64,000 bases of DNA, taken from positions 558,001 to 622,000 of the forward strand of contig QXJR01000013.1 of the NCBI GenBank assembly GCA_020975725.1. Reading direction: 5' to 3'. A model generated the notes under the pieces. The model did no database searches. It was given only the letters and a program-made list of their open reading frames with translations, and had not been told where the DNA came from. The position numbers were made by a program, and so were the translations under genes. The stretch's first letter is position 1, and the number at the start of each line of letters is the position of its first letter. This DNA is from Picocystis sp. L7 (lineage: Eukaryota; Chlorophyta; Picocystophyceae; Picocystales; Picocystaceae). Below are positions 20,335 through 32,674 of this stretch, piece after piece.

Positions 20335-22065
20335 TCAACCTTGCAGTGCACCAAACCAACTGAGCTGAACTTGCAAGCTTCCAGCTGAGCAGTCAAGAAG
20401 ATCAAAAGTCGTGCTGATATACTTTTGCTCGATGACATCCTTCAAAGGGATCTGGGCTCTACCCAGGATCTCTTTTAAAAATGAACCTCTTCCCCCCAGA
20501 CGAGTGCGCCCTTTGACTTCGAACTCTACCATCAGATCTGGCTCACCAGGTTTTCGATCAAGCACATGATACAGGAAAAATTCAAGCTCTTCGTTGAATT
20601 CGGGGTTCAATAGATTTCCCTTGATTTCCTTGGTATCTTTCCTCACATCTTTCACGTACACCCGCACGTTTACTGTGACTTGGCTCTTGAAAATCTTGGA
20701 AGTTTGCAGATTGGTTGCCTTGACAATCTTAACTGACAGCATTCCTCCAGAAAGGAACTCTTCCAAAGCCTCTTGCTTCTTGGAACTTCTTATGGTTGCT
20801 GAACCACTCCTCTCCACAACCTTTCCTTCATCCATTGCCGAAACGTCGGATTCGTTCAGCGAGATGTAATCCAGGCACACATGGATCATCTGGGGCTCCT
20901 CTACCTTTGTCTTTTTCTTCTTCATGGTTGGTGCTCTGATGAATCTGTTCTTCCTGCTCGGTTCCTTCAGTTCTAACCACAGGTCACACCCCTCGGGTGC
21001 ACTTGCAATGTCTTGAATCTTCAATGATGTTCTACCTATGATATCATCAGGTGCAAATCGGTCATGGTCGTAAACATCCAAAAACAGCTGCTGCTGAAGC
21101 AAATCATGAATGATGAACATGTGCCTCTCATTGTACTTGGGGTTCAAATTGTTCTCGACCATCTGGCTAAAGACCACCCTTTTCTTCTTCCTAACATACA
21201 GCTTGACATAAGAATCAGTCTTGCCAAACATGTCAGCATCTTTCAGATTCCGTGCTTCGATGAGTTCTACCAGGAGCAGCCCCTGAGGTTTGTCCAACTG
21301 GGATAGGTCCCCTTCTATTAACGGGACCAGTATCTTCTCTGGAAGAACAATTTGCGCAGCCAAAATTTCAGTGATGAAGTAAAAAAACCATGTATCCAGG
21401 CCTGGGATTGCAGTGATTTCCCCTCCAAGCACTTTCAGACCGAAATCAATCCTAGGCTTCTGTATCAGTGACACGGATATTGCTCCCACGACAGGGATTT
21501 TCTCAAGCAGTGGTTTCAACTTGATCCGCACACTTCCTGAAACCACCAGGTCGTCCACACCTACCTTGACTTTAAGGAAAGGATAAAGCACGATAGCCAT
21601 AATGATATCCATACTGCTCGCCCAAGCGAAGTTGATGTCGATGACCAATTCCTCTGCCAGGGTGCCCGGTCCGGTTCCTGGATAGACCTTGATCCCGTTC
21701 AGCTGCGGTGCTGTCGTTCCAAGGGTAAACTTGTCAAGGCGTAAATCTTTGAGAAACTTGGGTTTGTTCTTTTCCATCAGTGGTCCAACGATCTCATCCA
21801 CTTTGGTGGAGGCAGAGGCGTCGATGTAAGGCCATAGCCTCTCCAGGATGGTGTTGATCCAGATGGTTTTCTCGTAGTCAGGGAAGTTGACCCACGACGG
21901 CAGTTCTTGCTGCAGGATTCGTTTCAGCGACTTTGCATCCAGCTCTCGAAACACGCGCTGCACCTCTGTCTTCCGCCACCTCACATTCCTTCGAAAGTAG
22001 GCGTAGGTCAACAGCAAGGCCGATCCCACGGCGCCCAAGAGCAAGAACAGCAGCTCACGCAACAT
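20335..22065 (-). CDS. Extended synaptotagmin / plant-type synaptotagmin
   Basis: The protein has 576 residues. An N-terminal membrane anchor (about 4-24) is followed by an SMP lipid-transfer domain (about 58-250). A C2 domain (about 262-370) has acidic loop residues typical of calcium binding (D276, D278, D284, D333, D335). A second C2 domain (about 440-575) lacks most of those acids. This order is that of plant SYT1-type proteins and E-Syts, which tether the endoplasmic reticulum to the plasma membrane and move lipids at contact sites. The start at 22065 puts the anchor at the N-terminus; the frame stays open upstream to 22482 but that part is unlike the family. No introns are visible. Confidence 0.9.
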   Translation of the reverse strand: MLRELLFLLLGAVGSALLLTYAYFRRNVRWRKTEVQRVFRELDAKSLKRILQQELPSWVNFPDYEKTIWINTILERLWPYIDASASTKVDEIVGPLMEKNKPKFLKDLRLDKFTLGTTAPQLNGIKVYPGTGPGTLAEELVIDINFAWASSMDIIMAIVLYPFLKVKVGVDDLVVSGSVRIKLKPLLEKIPVVGAISVSLIQKPRIDFGLKVLGGEITAIPGLDTWFFYFITEILAAQIVLPEKILVPLIEGDLSQLDKPQGLLLVELIEARNLKDADMFGKTDSYVKLYVRKKKRVVFSQMVENNLNPKYNERHMFIIHDLLQQQLFLDVYDHDRFAPDDIIGRTSLKIQDIASAPEGCDLWLELKEPSRKNRFIRAPTMKKKKTKVEEPQMIHVCLDYISLNESDVSAMDEGKVVERSGSATIRSSKKQEALEEFLSGGMLSVKIVKATNLQTSKIFKSQVTVNVRVYVKDVRKDTKEIKGNLLNPEFNEELEFFLYHVLDRKPGEPDLMVEFEVKGRTRLGGRGSFLKEILGRAQIPLKDVIEQKYISTTFDLLDCSAGSLQVQLSWFGALQG

Positions 22066-23089
22066 CGAGACGCGGCGTGTGCGAAAGCAGACGGCTGCTT
22101 CCGTTCGCACTGTTTGCTCCTCGATCGAAAGTTGCGACGCGAGTGCGTGCTGCCCTCCCTGCGGACCGTTGCTTTCGGCCTGGTCCGAGGAATACCCGGG
22201 TTCTCGGACGTATCGAGGGAGTTCGCGACTGCTCGCCTCCCAGGGCCGTCTCCCTCGACAGAGCCTGACATGTGTTTGGGATCCGATCCTCGCCCTCGTA
22301 GCACTAGCCCTGGGGGCCAGCGGGGATAACACTGGCTGATGGACTTGGCTTAGACCCTCGGTCTCGATGTAAAATAAAATGGTTAGGTTCAAATCCGGGA
22401 TCGAGGAGACACCGAACGCCAGGTTTTTGCGGGCGTGAGTCTTGGAGGCATCCGTGCCATCTCCTGGTCCCATAGGCACCAAGTTGGCCGATGCTTAATG
22501 ATGTTCGATGCTCATTGTGATGATGTGAGTCTCGCTTGTACCACATACGTCCCTAGTGTTGAAGATGTGCGGCGTGCCCGACGTGACTTTTGAAAACAAA
22601 GCTAGTTTTGCTGGTTTGATGTGATCATCCCTCGCTCAATGTTGTTCGAATCCCCATGTGTCCTATGTATGGGACAATCTTCCCAAAAAGAAATCTTTCT
22701 CTGCAAATTGCCCGACTTAGATGGGAGAAATGATGCCTAGATACCCAAGACATGTTCCCATCATGGGACGGAATTCCGGTGGGCAAGTTCCATATTGATT
22801 CTCGAGTTGTCGGCCGGCGAAGGAAGCCCTACGGGTTTTCGGACGTGATCGGTCAGGGCGCAGCGGAGGACACAACGCCGGCAACAATCGCCCAATCCAT
22901 CTGTTAAAGCGCGCGTCCACGCTCCAATAGCCAAGTCTGGCAAAGAATGGGCCTATGCGGGGCATGGGGAGGCGTGGAGCGACGCGTGGTAAGATGGCGT
23001 GGTGCTCCGCCTAATACGCTTACGTATAGGAGAGCACGAGGCCACCGTTCGCTGCTACACGTCCGGCACCTCGATGGAGAAATGGCCGG
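22066..23089. other. Upstream flank of the synaptotagmin gene
   Basis: This should contain the 5' UTR and promoter of the minus-strand synaptotagmin gene. No clear TATA box or other site was identified. A tRNA B-box-like word at 22386-22396 was examined and not accepted. From about 22700 the sequence becomes repeat-like and runs into a transposon fragment at 23090. Confidence 0.35.
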
Positions 23090-23145
23090 TCACCGAGGAA
23101 ACGATGAAGCGTTACAAGGTTGTGGAGCAACCGGCGGAAGTAGAA
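23090..23145 (+). pseudogene. Short fragment matching the piggyBac-type relic, opposite strand
   Basis: Plus-strand residues TMKRYKVVEQPAEVE match the start of the relic on the minus strand near 24545 (TMKRYKVVERPAEEE). The fragment is cut off at 23145 by an A-type LTR. Its orientation is opposite to that of the larger relic beyond that LTR. Confidence 0.5.
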
Positions 23146-23880
23146 TGTTACAAAGCGTCCGTGGGGGACGTTTGACACACGGTGGGCAATTGGGATCCTT
23201 GGCTCTCCACGTGGAGGGAAGACGCTCTTCCTTCTCGTTGGGCCCTCTCGCGGTCAGCCAACGCTTTTGCCGCTCCCCTTCTTCTGGAGGGAGGGCTTGC
23301 TCACGATCTCCTCCACGCCTCCTCCGGCGTGCCGATGGTGCGCCTTCTCCGTTGCTGGTGCACCGCGGACATCACCTCGTTGAGCAAGTTGATAAGTGTC
23401 TTACAAAGCAAAGAGGGCCTGCTATGTCTACCTCTCTTCCTCTCTCACCGCCTCTCACTGGCGGTTGGAAATCGGAGCAAGTGGGGCGGTGCGGCAGTCC
23501 ACGTGCTCCCTAAGGTCACATCTGACCGTCCATTGGGCTCGCCCCGGGGCGAACGTGAGCTGGCACTTGCATCTTCACCGTTCATGCCCCCCCCCCCCCA
23601 GCCCTACCTTCTCGAAGGAGAGGCAGGGGTGGGGTCGAGTCATTCGGTCGGTCTGTCCCGGTCGAACTCCCCAGTATCCCTTTCAGGGCCTCGTTCTGAC
23701 CCGGGGCGACCCTCCTTCAATACGATACCCATCGAGCCAGCCGTAGTGGGGTAATGGGGGACACGGTTGTCCCTCGTCCATCCAGGGTCTCGATCCTATA
23801 GACCAGGGTCGCATAAGGCCCTCGGTATTTACCCAGTAGGGCATGGCTTCACAAGAGGTCCAGGCCCGCCTCGCGCAACA
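23146..23880 (-). repeat. Isolated A-family Gypsy LTR
   Basis: A 735-bp LTR begins TGTTGCGCGAGGC and ends TTTGTAACA on the minus strand. It is closely related to the A2 LTR (59080-59807), including the conserved hairpin at 23448-23464. No internal element sequence adjoins either side, so it is a solo LTR or an end left by rearrangement. The flanking 5-mers (tagaa and attcc) do not match, which favours rearrangement. A run of 13 C lies at 23587-23599. Confidence 0.8.
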
Positions 23881-24555
23881 ATTCCAGGATGTGTTCAAAG
23901 TCCCTCCTATAGAGGAACTTGTTCCGATTGAACTGGACCGCCAGTGGGTCCTTCTCCCCATCCATCACTTGCGAGAAGGCCTTCTTGCTGTGCAAGGGTG
24001 CAATGACATGTACACGAAGCAACCAAACTCCCTCAACAACACACAAGGTGTACACTCTTTGTCGTAAGACAAGAAAGTGTCACCTGATCTGTTCGACTTG
24101 CTTCGACCACGCCTGGTGATCTCAGCAGTCCAATCAGGCAACAATTCGTATGGGAAGAAGCGCAGGAAATACTGCAATGCTTCCGTCTCACGAAAAGGCT
24201 CTGGTATGTAAGACGAAGGCGACCCATAGCCTTGCTGCCTATCCATGACGACATTGGCTGCACGTGAGTCGACCATCACGTGCGCCTCTTCCTCCTCCCA
24301 CACCACTCCAAAAGCATTCCCAGCCACTTCGTTGGCGTCCACGCCATCTACAAGCGGGTCCAAGCCTTCCTCGTGGAGCGTTGCGCACTCCTGGACGTCG
24401 AGGAAGGCCTCCTCCGGTGGTACCTCCGTGGGTGGAGGTACCAAGTCGTCGTCCTCACCGGCATCCATTCCGGTGGGTCTTTCTTCCTCCATGGCCGCGC
24501 GCTGCGGTTCTTCTTCCGCTGGTCGCTCCACAACCTTGTAACGCTTCATCGTTTC
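23881..24555 (-). pseudogene. piggyBac-type transposase relic (N-terminal part)
   Basis: Minus-strand reading gives an acidic N-terminal region, then a segment with EALQYFLRFFPYELL and later REFGCFVYMSLHP and RDFEHILELL. These resemble the N-terminal half of DDE_Tnp_1_7 (piggyBac) transposases: a LFF..ELL helix, a lead-in to the catalytic domain, and a RFE.IL helix. The last segment is in a different frame from the first, so there is at least one frameshift. The relic is cut at 23881 by an A-type LTR and at 24555 by the B-I LTR. The DDE catalytic part is absent. The family call is moderate, from motif resemblance only. Confidence 0.5.
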
Positions 24556-25319
24556 TGTGGCGCTTGGGCGCCCACCTCCTTTTCCCGTGGCGAGCCGGCG
24601 GCGGTGGTGGTGGCGTCGGCGTGCGTTCGCGCTCGTTCGCTCGTGCGTTCGTGTCGCCGCGGTGCTCGAGACCGTTGGGCGGAACGTGGAGGAACGTTGT
24701 TGAGTTTTCTTTCCCCTCCGCCGCAATTAATATTACATCTTAACTCCATTGGGGAATCCGCCCGTGGCTAAGCCACGTATTTATCCGGTTCATCGGCCAC
24801 AGAGCCCTTGTTAGAAAGGGGGACAAACCGGTCCCTATTAGGATTTTGTCCTGGCCCTGCATCCGCCTAGGGACATGGCTAAGGAGGACGTCCCAGTGAG
24901 GGGAAGGCAAGGGCCTTCCTTGGGCATCCGAGAATATTCCCTCATGCCTCCCTAGTACCTTCTAGTAGGTAGCGAGATGCTGCAAGCGAGGGAACCAGGG
25001 AGCCTTTGGCCAATGCGGAGTGATCATGGTCACAAGGGCTCTAGGTTCGGCCTCCAGCTTGCCTATCACGGAGTCAATGAGGCAACAGGGTGGGTGTGCC
25101 CATAGGTTGCCAAGACTAGCTCATTCTTGGGCGAGAGCATGGGTCTCCCGTGTAAAGAAGGCCGGACATTGGGCATTGTTTGGCGAGGCAAACAATGCCC
25201 AAGTAAATGGTCCGAATATAATTGAGAACCTCTCAAAAGCCTCACGATTGAGTGCATATTCCTCATCGTCAAGGGACAACCTCGGCAAGACAGGTGTCTC
25301 GAGAGGGCTGGGCGCAACA
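24556..25319 (-). repeat. 3' LTR of B-I
   Basis: 764 bp, ending TGTTGCGC at 25319 and GCGCCACA at 24556 when read on the minus strand. The coding span of pol ends inside it (25121). A purine-rich GGGAGGG tract adjoins it on the internal side. Confidence 0.88.
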
Positions 25320-28300
25320 CCCTCCCGGACCACCATTAAGCGCAACTCAGCCCGATCGTCGAGTGGCTCTGGCGAGACGAGGGAAGCTTGGCCGTACACG
25401 GCCGCCACAGGATCAAATTGGATCGTGTGTGCGTCATCGGGACGGTAGGAGGAAGTAGTCCCGTCCGTCCACCGGATGACGTAAGCGGCGGGAGAAGATT
25501 TCGCCGCTTTTCGAAAGCGTTCCACAAGGCTAGTCCAAAACTCTAAGCGAGTTGAGCCGTCCATGAGCTCGAGCAAGAACCTTGCTTGCACGACTTGCCC
25601 AACCAAGTTCGTACTTGGCGGTTTCGCAAAGCGCGGTTTCCTTAGGCTAGTGTATGGCAGAGCGTACGGCCACGTATCCTTTAGGATGGGCCTCTTCTGG
25701 TGATAAAATTTGGACTTGTAGCGAGACACGCGACTCTTGTTACGTGCGGTGATGCCTTGCTCGGGGAAATGCCCGAGGAGTTCCTCGATATCACAAACGT
25801 GGTCGATGAGATCCGACGTTTCCTCTACGAACCCGCGATGTTCGTGAAGAGGGGCATCGGCGCTACAAGCAAATTGGACATAGTACCTAGGTGGAAAAGT
25901 GGTCCAATCACGTATGTAGAAGCGCTCTACCTGGAAACGAGTTTCCTCTGATCCATTCGGGAGAGGAACCGTTTGAGGTTCAGGAGTAAGTTCGCGATGG
26001 GGGAACTTTGAATCATCGCTCTCATGCCAGGGATGCAGTCGTTCGATATTGACTGTGGCGGAATGTCGAGTGCCGTCGGGTAGAACCAAGCGGTAAGCTC
26101 CCTTTGGTAACACCTCCCCGATGGTGTACGGCCCTACAAAGTAGCTCTCGAGCTTTCCTTTGTCCCCGAAGCACTCCATACCGCGTTGGAGTTTGACTTT
26201 ATCCCCGACGCGAAAGCGTCGAACCTGCCTTTGGCGGTTCAATCTATCTTCAACTTGTTGTTGATAGAGGGCGTGTCGTTTTTGCACTTGAGCGTAGAGC
26301 TCTTGGCGAGCGTCAAATAGCGAATGGAGTCGCTTGCACGCAGGGTCTGCATTCTCTCTTAGGAGGGAATATGTCCACGGGAAACTGGCGTTTGTACCGA
26401 AGAGAACGTAATGAGGAGAGTAGCCAGTAACTCTATGCACCGATGTGTTGTAGGAGAAGGACGCTGTTAAAAGCAGCTTGTCCCACTCTACATCTGGCCG
26501 TGATGTTGCCAATGCCCGAAGGGTGGATAAAAGGGTGCGGTGCGGTACTTCCACTCCTCCTTGCGTCTGGCTATGGTATGGCGCACCACTTTTATGCTTG
26601 GCCCGAAGCTCGATCAAGAATGGATCAAAGAGCTCGCGAAATCGGGGCCCGTTGTCGGTGAGGACAATGCGCGGACTTCCGAACTGATGGATTACTCGGT
26701 CCATGAGCACTTTGGCAACGTTGTGCGTTGTCCAGTCGGTGTGCATCGGAATGTATAGAGCGTACTTGGAGAACCGGCATGTCACGGTCAACACTGCATT
26801 GTGACCTCTCGAAGTGACGGGAAGTCCAACTACTTCGTCTACCGCAATCGTGTGGAAAGGGTAAGGGAACATCTCTTGCATGTGGACGAGATGCTTCGCA
26901 GGTCGATTGCTCGGCTTTAGGTGCTGGCAGCGTGGGCAAGTACGGACGAAGTCGATAATGTACGACTTCATACCCTGCCAAACAAAATGTTGTCGGCATT
27001 GCTCATAGGTGCGTTGGGCGCCAAAATGGGCATCGGAGTGGACACGGTCCACAAGTCGTTGTCGCACTACAACATCATTCGGCACCACCAGGCTAACACG
27101 ATCCGTTATAGGATCTGTGCGCAACACGAGTCTGTCTCGAACTTCGTGTTGTGGTGGTGGTGAGGCTACAAGAGCCTGATAAGCTTTGTCTTTCTCACCT
27201 GCTCGTTGCACCAATGTATACAAATCTTCCTCTTGGGGGTCAACCGATGGAATCTCATGGGAACCACCCATAGCTCGAAGAGCTGGCCCGGGAGGCGGTT
27301 CAACGAGTGCTGGGATGGTGAGCAAAGGCATCGACCGCCGGAGGAGGTCTGCTGAGGTGATCAGCCTGAGATCAGTACCTGGGTTGACTTGCAACGTGGT
27401 GCGCACGGTGAGACCGGACGCAAGCCTATAGGACTTGGTAGCACGGGCGCACGTTCCATTATACGTGGCCGAATGAATCACATGGGTGGAGGCAGGCAAC
27501 CTACTAAGGAGTCGGTCGCAAGCGGGAAGATCAAGGTGCTTGTCATCAGCGAGGAGCACTACGTGAGCCTGCGGGAGCCGCTTGCGGTTGGCTACCTCCG
27601 CGAGGGATGTTGCCTCAAAGCGGAGGGGACGGCTTGTACGCCATCGAACGGGGGCCTTAAGGCGTGCCCGATCATATTGCAGCATCCAACGTTCGCGAGC
27701 AGCTTTCGATCGAAAGGTACCAATGACCGCTAGATCGAGGGAGAGCATAGGCTCGATCAACAAGATCTCTTCCAAGGAGGGAATCAAGTCTTCCGCGGGT
27801 GGCCCAACATGGAGGACACGAAAGACTTGGCCCCTGTCCCAATCGGTGCGACTGAGAGCGTCCGCTCCAGGGTTGGCGACGCCTTGACGGTACTGGACCT
27901 CGAAAGGGGTAAACTCAGCCAAGGCGTCTAGCCAGCGGATCTCCCGAGAGGAGAGTTGATCAGCATTCTTCGTTTGCAAGTATTTGGACGCAGTGTTGTC
28001 GGTTAAGACAGTGAAAGAGCGTCCTTGGAGAAGATGCTTCCACTTGACGAGACTTTGCAAAATAGCAAGAGTCTCTTGCTCAGCTGTGGAGTAGTTGCGT
28101 TGGGCATCATTGAATTTTCGCCCATGGTAAGCAACCGGATGCCACTTGCCATCCTCATGTAGTTGAGAAAGGATCGCGCCGGTAGCGATCTTACTAGCAT
28201 CCGTCTCTACGCGCGTCTCTTTGTTCGGATCGTATTGGACGAGGACGGGCTCTTGAACTAGAGCAGCCTTGAGGCGCTGGAACGCGTCCTCTTGAACCTC

Positions 28301-31300
28301 AGTCCAGGAGCCAACGAAGTCTCCTTTAAACGCCTTTCTATTGATGTCCGAAAGAGGAGCAGCGAGGGTGGGGAAGTCCTTAATGAAGGAGGAGTAGTAA
28401 TTGCACAAGCCTAAGAAGCTTTGATTCTCCTTGATGCTAGTTGGCCGGGGAAAGTTCTCAATTTTCTCCACGAGACGCTTTTGCATCATCACTCGGCCAT
28501 CGCCAATATGGAATCCGGCGTAGTCGAGGGCTTTCTTAAAGAGCGCCGTCTTCTCCTTGGCGAGCACGATATGCTCAGCCTTGCAGCGTTGGAAGAAAGC
28601 CTCGAGGTGATCCAAGTGATCAGCCTCTGACCCAGAGTGGATGAGGATATCATCCATGTACGCCTTGGTGTTCGTTAAGGGCGACACGATGCGGTTCTTC
28701 ATGCGCTGGAAGATAGAGGGGGCGTTTGCCAGGCCCATCGGCATGACACGCCAAACGAATTGACCAAACGGCGTCACGCATGCTGTTTAGTATTGATCCT
28801 CGGGGGCCACAAGCATATTGTAAAACCCGTCTTTCACGTCAAAGGACGAGAAGAACTTCGAGGTGCTCAAGTCTAGGAGCAAGTCATCGATCAAAGGAAG
28901 AGGATATTTGTCCTTGATCGTGAGATTGTTCAGCATGCGGTAATCAAAGACAATACGGTATCGCCCATCCTTCTTCGGTATGAGGAGTACCGGGGCTCCA
29001 AATGGCGATCCGGGCGAATGCGCCATCTTGCCGTCTTTGAGTAACTGGTCGATGAGCTCTCGACATGCCTTGGTCTTCTCCGGGGAGAGACGGATAGGTG
29101 GCCGACTTTTGGGACCGTCTTTTGCGACGTCCAGGGGTATGCGACACACCTCTCCCGACACTCGTTCGGGAGGCAAGGCAAAGCTTTCCTCTTTGCCTCG
29201 GAAGACCGATGCATATTTATGGAGGAGCTTGTCGAGCCGTTTCTTGCCTTGGGAGGTGAGAGAGTGATCTTCGGAGAGAGTAAGGCTAGCTATCCTTTTT
29301 CCGAGATCGTCCTCCTCATGTTCCAAGTCGGGTAGACGTTGGATGAGCACGAAAAGGCTACCTTCACGAGCCTTGCGGCTGGAACGTAGGATTTGGGCGG
29401 CTTCTTGCATAGAGCAGAATGCATCCATCCCATGCTTCGAGGCGAAGTTCGAATCGCCGCGAAGCTCATGCTTTCTCCCTTGATGGCGAAACGTCAGAAC
29501 GTTCCTTGGGAACTCTAAGCTCGCGTGGAACGAGACCAGGAAGTCCATCCCCAACACCACGTCATAAGTATTGAGGGGACACACCGCAAAAGGCCTCTCG
29601 ACCTTCTCCTTGTCGATGGTGAAGGTCAAGTTCACGACCGGTGCCTTGTGCAACGTCTCACCAATGCCTAAGCGGTACGTCAGATTTTCTCGCTTGGGGG
29701 TGGATGTACGACCACTTGGGTCGGCTTGGCACACACGATCGTGGAAGCTACAGCTTATGAAGTTGTGGGTAGCACCCGTATCGACGAAGGCTTTTGCCGA
29801 TAACCCTGCTATGGAAAGCGTCACGACCATGCTCGTGCATAGTCCCGAGCTAAACTCACATAGCGTACCGATGGTAGACGGGAGGTTCGCGCTCAACGGA
29901 GTCGAGTGAAGGGGAGAGTGAAACTCTCCCGGACTTAGTGGGAACTCTGGGGGTGCGTCCACCTTGGGAGTTTCCACCGGGACCGAAGTGTGCAGTGGAG
30001 GAGGGCAAGGATAGCGGTTTTCACAAGCACAATTATCCAAAGTCCTATTACATAGTGCACACTTTGGTGCTTCACGATATGTCGCACGGCAAGGGGGACT
30101 TACACGCGTCCTTTTCCTTTGCCTTGGCACAGACATAGTGAGCAACTCACCGTCAGTCATCAGGTTCGAGTTGTCGAGGGCCTCGTGGGTCTCCTCGGAA
30201 ACTTCGCTGCTCCACAACCTACCTTTTTGTGCGGAGGTGCCTCGGCGGGTTTTCTTCTTGCCGCCGGGCTTGAAAGCTCGCTGATGCGGCGCCAGCGGAG
30301 CTTGAGGAGGCGCTCCTTGGGGCCTTGTCCAACCTTGGGCGGCTTGGAGCTGTCCGAAGGTCAATGCCGAGGCTGGGATTTGCACCATGGCCTCCTGTGG
30401 CAACCCTTGGGGAGCCGGGGACGGAGCGTAACGAGGTTGGCCGCTTCCAGACCCTGCCATTCGCGCATAGGTGGGACCCTTTGTGAGGGGTGGCATGAGA
30501 GGAGATTTTCCTTTGCCTTTACCACCTCCCTGATGCCCTTGGGGCTCGGAGGGGAGTTGCCCTTCGAAATGTTTGACCTCCCGGAGAAGTTGTTCCCCAT
30601 TGACAATCTCCTGTCCCACTCTTTGAGCGTGACGGATATGATTGTCGAGGAGCCTCCCCAACTGTGGTCGGAGCTTGGCTCGAAACATAATCAAGAAGAA
30701 TTGCTCCTTGAACCTCCTTTGGCCATCCGGGGTGCGCAAGGCACGGAGGAATGGATCGGTGGATTCCATGGCCCCTTCAACTTCCTTGCGCATGCGCAAG
30801 TAGAAGTCCTCCGCACTCTCGCCTTGGCGTTGGTAGCCGCGGGCGAGCTCAAGGACACACTCCCATCCGACATCGTCAGGGTAGTAGTGTCGTCGCAACA
30901 CACTTGAAAATTGTTTCCAAGTGGTTGGCGGATGGGCTTGAGTGGCCAATTTATAGAACCTTTGTGCGCTCCCTATGAGGTAGCGTGCGGCAAGCGCAAC
31001 TTGCGCTTCTTCCTTGTCCGAATGACCGGAGGTGAAGTCTCGGACCGATTGAAGCCAATCCCTCAAGGAATGGCGGTCGAGTTTCGTACCGTCAAAGGTC
31101 GGAGGCAAGGGGAGTGTGGCGCGCGTGATCCTTTCGGGATCAAGGGCGGTCGCCGTAAGGGGGCGCATCTCGTGCAGCTCCTCCACCACTCCAGCACGAA
31201 CCAAGGCACGTTCAATGAACTTGTCGCGTGGTTCTTGGCTCTCCTCGTGGAGAGGATCTACCAAAAGATCGAGCGCGGATTCTTGGAATGCCGATCGAGC

Positions 31301-32638
31301 CAGCTGAGTCAAGGACCCTTTCGGTTGCGACTCTCGTAGGAAGTCGAACAAGTCCATCGCATTGTTGAATAGCTTATGAGCCTCGGCTGGAGAGAGCGCG
31401 GCCATGCTACGCAAGCTCTCGCTTCGGTCTCTTACAAAGCCCGCAATCTCACGTTGCCGCTCAAGCTCAATGCGTTCCCGCTCTTTCTCGATGGCCACCT
31501 CACGGTAGGCGAGCTCGTGTACACAAAGCTTTTCGAGTCGGGCGAGGTCTTGCATCATGTGGGTGCGCGACCTCTGGATGGAGTGTTTCTTCTCTTCGAA
31601 GGTAGCGGTAGCTGCTCTCCGGGCGAGCAAACGGCACTCGCGGGAGTAGGAGTTTTTCAACTCCTTGACGGCTTGAAGCTCGTCCTCCGTGAATCGACGT
31701 GGGTTGGCTACCCACTCCATGATCCAAACGGGTAGAGGCCGATCCACGTAGGGGAGTGTCTCCTCCACGTGTGGATCCTGCAAGTCCTTCAGAGGACCTT
31801 GCTTGGCTCGGGCCTCCCCTTCGTCGGAGAGAAGTTTCTCGAGATAGGTGGGCCTTAGGCTCTCATCCTCCCTCTCATCCATGGACTTGGTCCCTGATCC
31901 CTCGGCCGGGGGGAGAGCCTCTCTCGCTCGGTTTGGCCTGGCTCGGGGCTTGCCGGGATCGGTAGCCATTGGGGCTGCCCCAACAGGGGATCCAGCCAAC
32001 GGCGAGCCCCCAATAGGGGCGTCTGCCAGGAGCGAGCTCCCAGATCCTGCTTCGGCCAATGGCGAGCCAGGATGAGGGGCCTCAGCCAATAGGATCGTTC
32101 GATCAACGTCGCCGCGCGCGCGCGCGATGGAGCGCACATGATCGGCGCGATCGGTGCGACCGACGGGCCGATCGGCGCGTGCGACGGGTCGAACAGTAGC
32201 CTCGGAGGCACGGCGCAGTTTCCGTGCGTCCGAGGAGGCCAGATCGGCTTTCGCAGCCGATCTCTTGGCCTTCTTCCCACGGTGCTCGAGGGTTTCGAAA
32301 CCCTCGAGCGCACCGTCGTCCGGAGACGCCATGGCCAAGGCCGTGGGGGTGCGAACGGGTTCGTCAGCCTCTCGACCACCTCCAGAAGCACGAGGCTTCT
32401 TTTGCTGGGAGGTGGGAGCGGCGAGCGCGGCTTTCGAAGCCGTTTCTCGCTGTTTTTCGTTCGCCTCCTCCACGAAACCCTTGCGAGCGGTTCGTGGAGG
32501 CACGGCGCCTCTCTCCGGGCGCGCACGAGATCGCTCGGCGTCGGCATTGCCGACAGCCACCACCGCAGGAGCGGCGAGGGGGCGTTGGCCGTCGGCGATG
32601 CCGACACGTCCCTCGCTCGCTACCTTTTTCCTCGCCAT
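25121..32638 (-). pseudogene. B-I gag-pol coding span (retroelement part)
   Basis: The coding span runs from an ATG just inside the 5' LTR (32638) to a stop in the 3' LTR. It matches the B-II polyprotein almost throughout, with only a handful of amino-acid differences. Domain order is the same as in B-II. About one break separates it from a fully open reading. It is treated as a fossil. Confidence 0.85.
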
Positions 32639-32674
32639 TTTCTCGCCACTCGCGGGCGGTCGCTCGTTGAACGG

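Noticed and set aside
22386-22396. tRNA B-box-like word GGTTCAAATCC upstream of the synaptotagmin gene
   Set aside because: The flanking bases do not form a T-arm or acceptor stem and no convincing A-box precedes it, so no tRNA or SINE is called.
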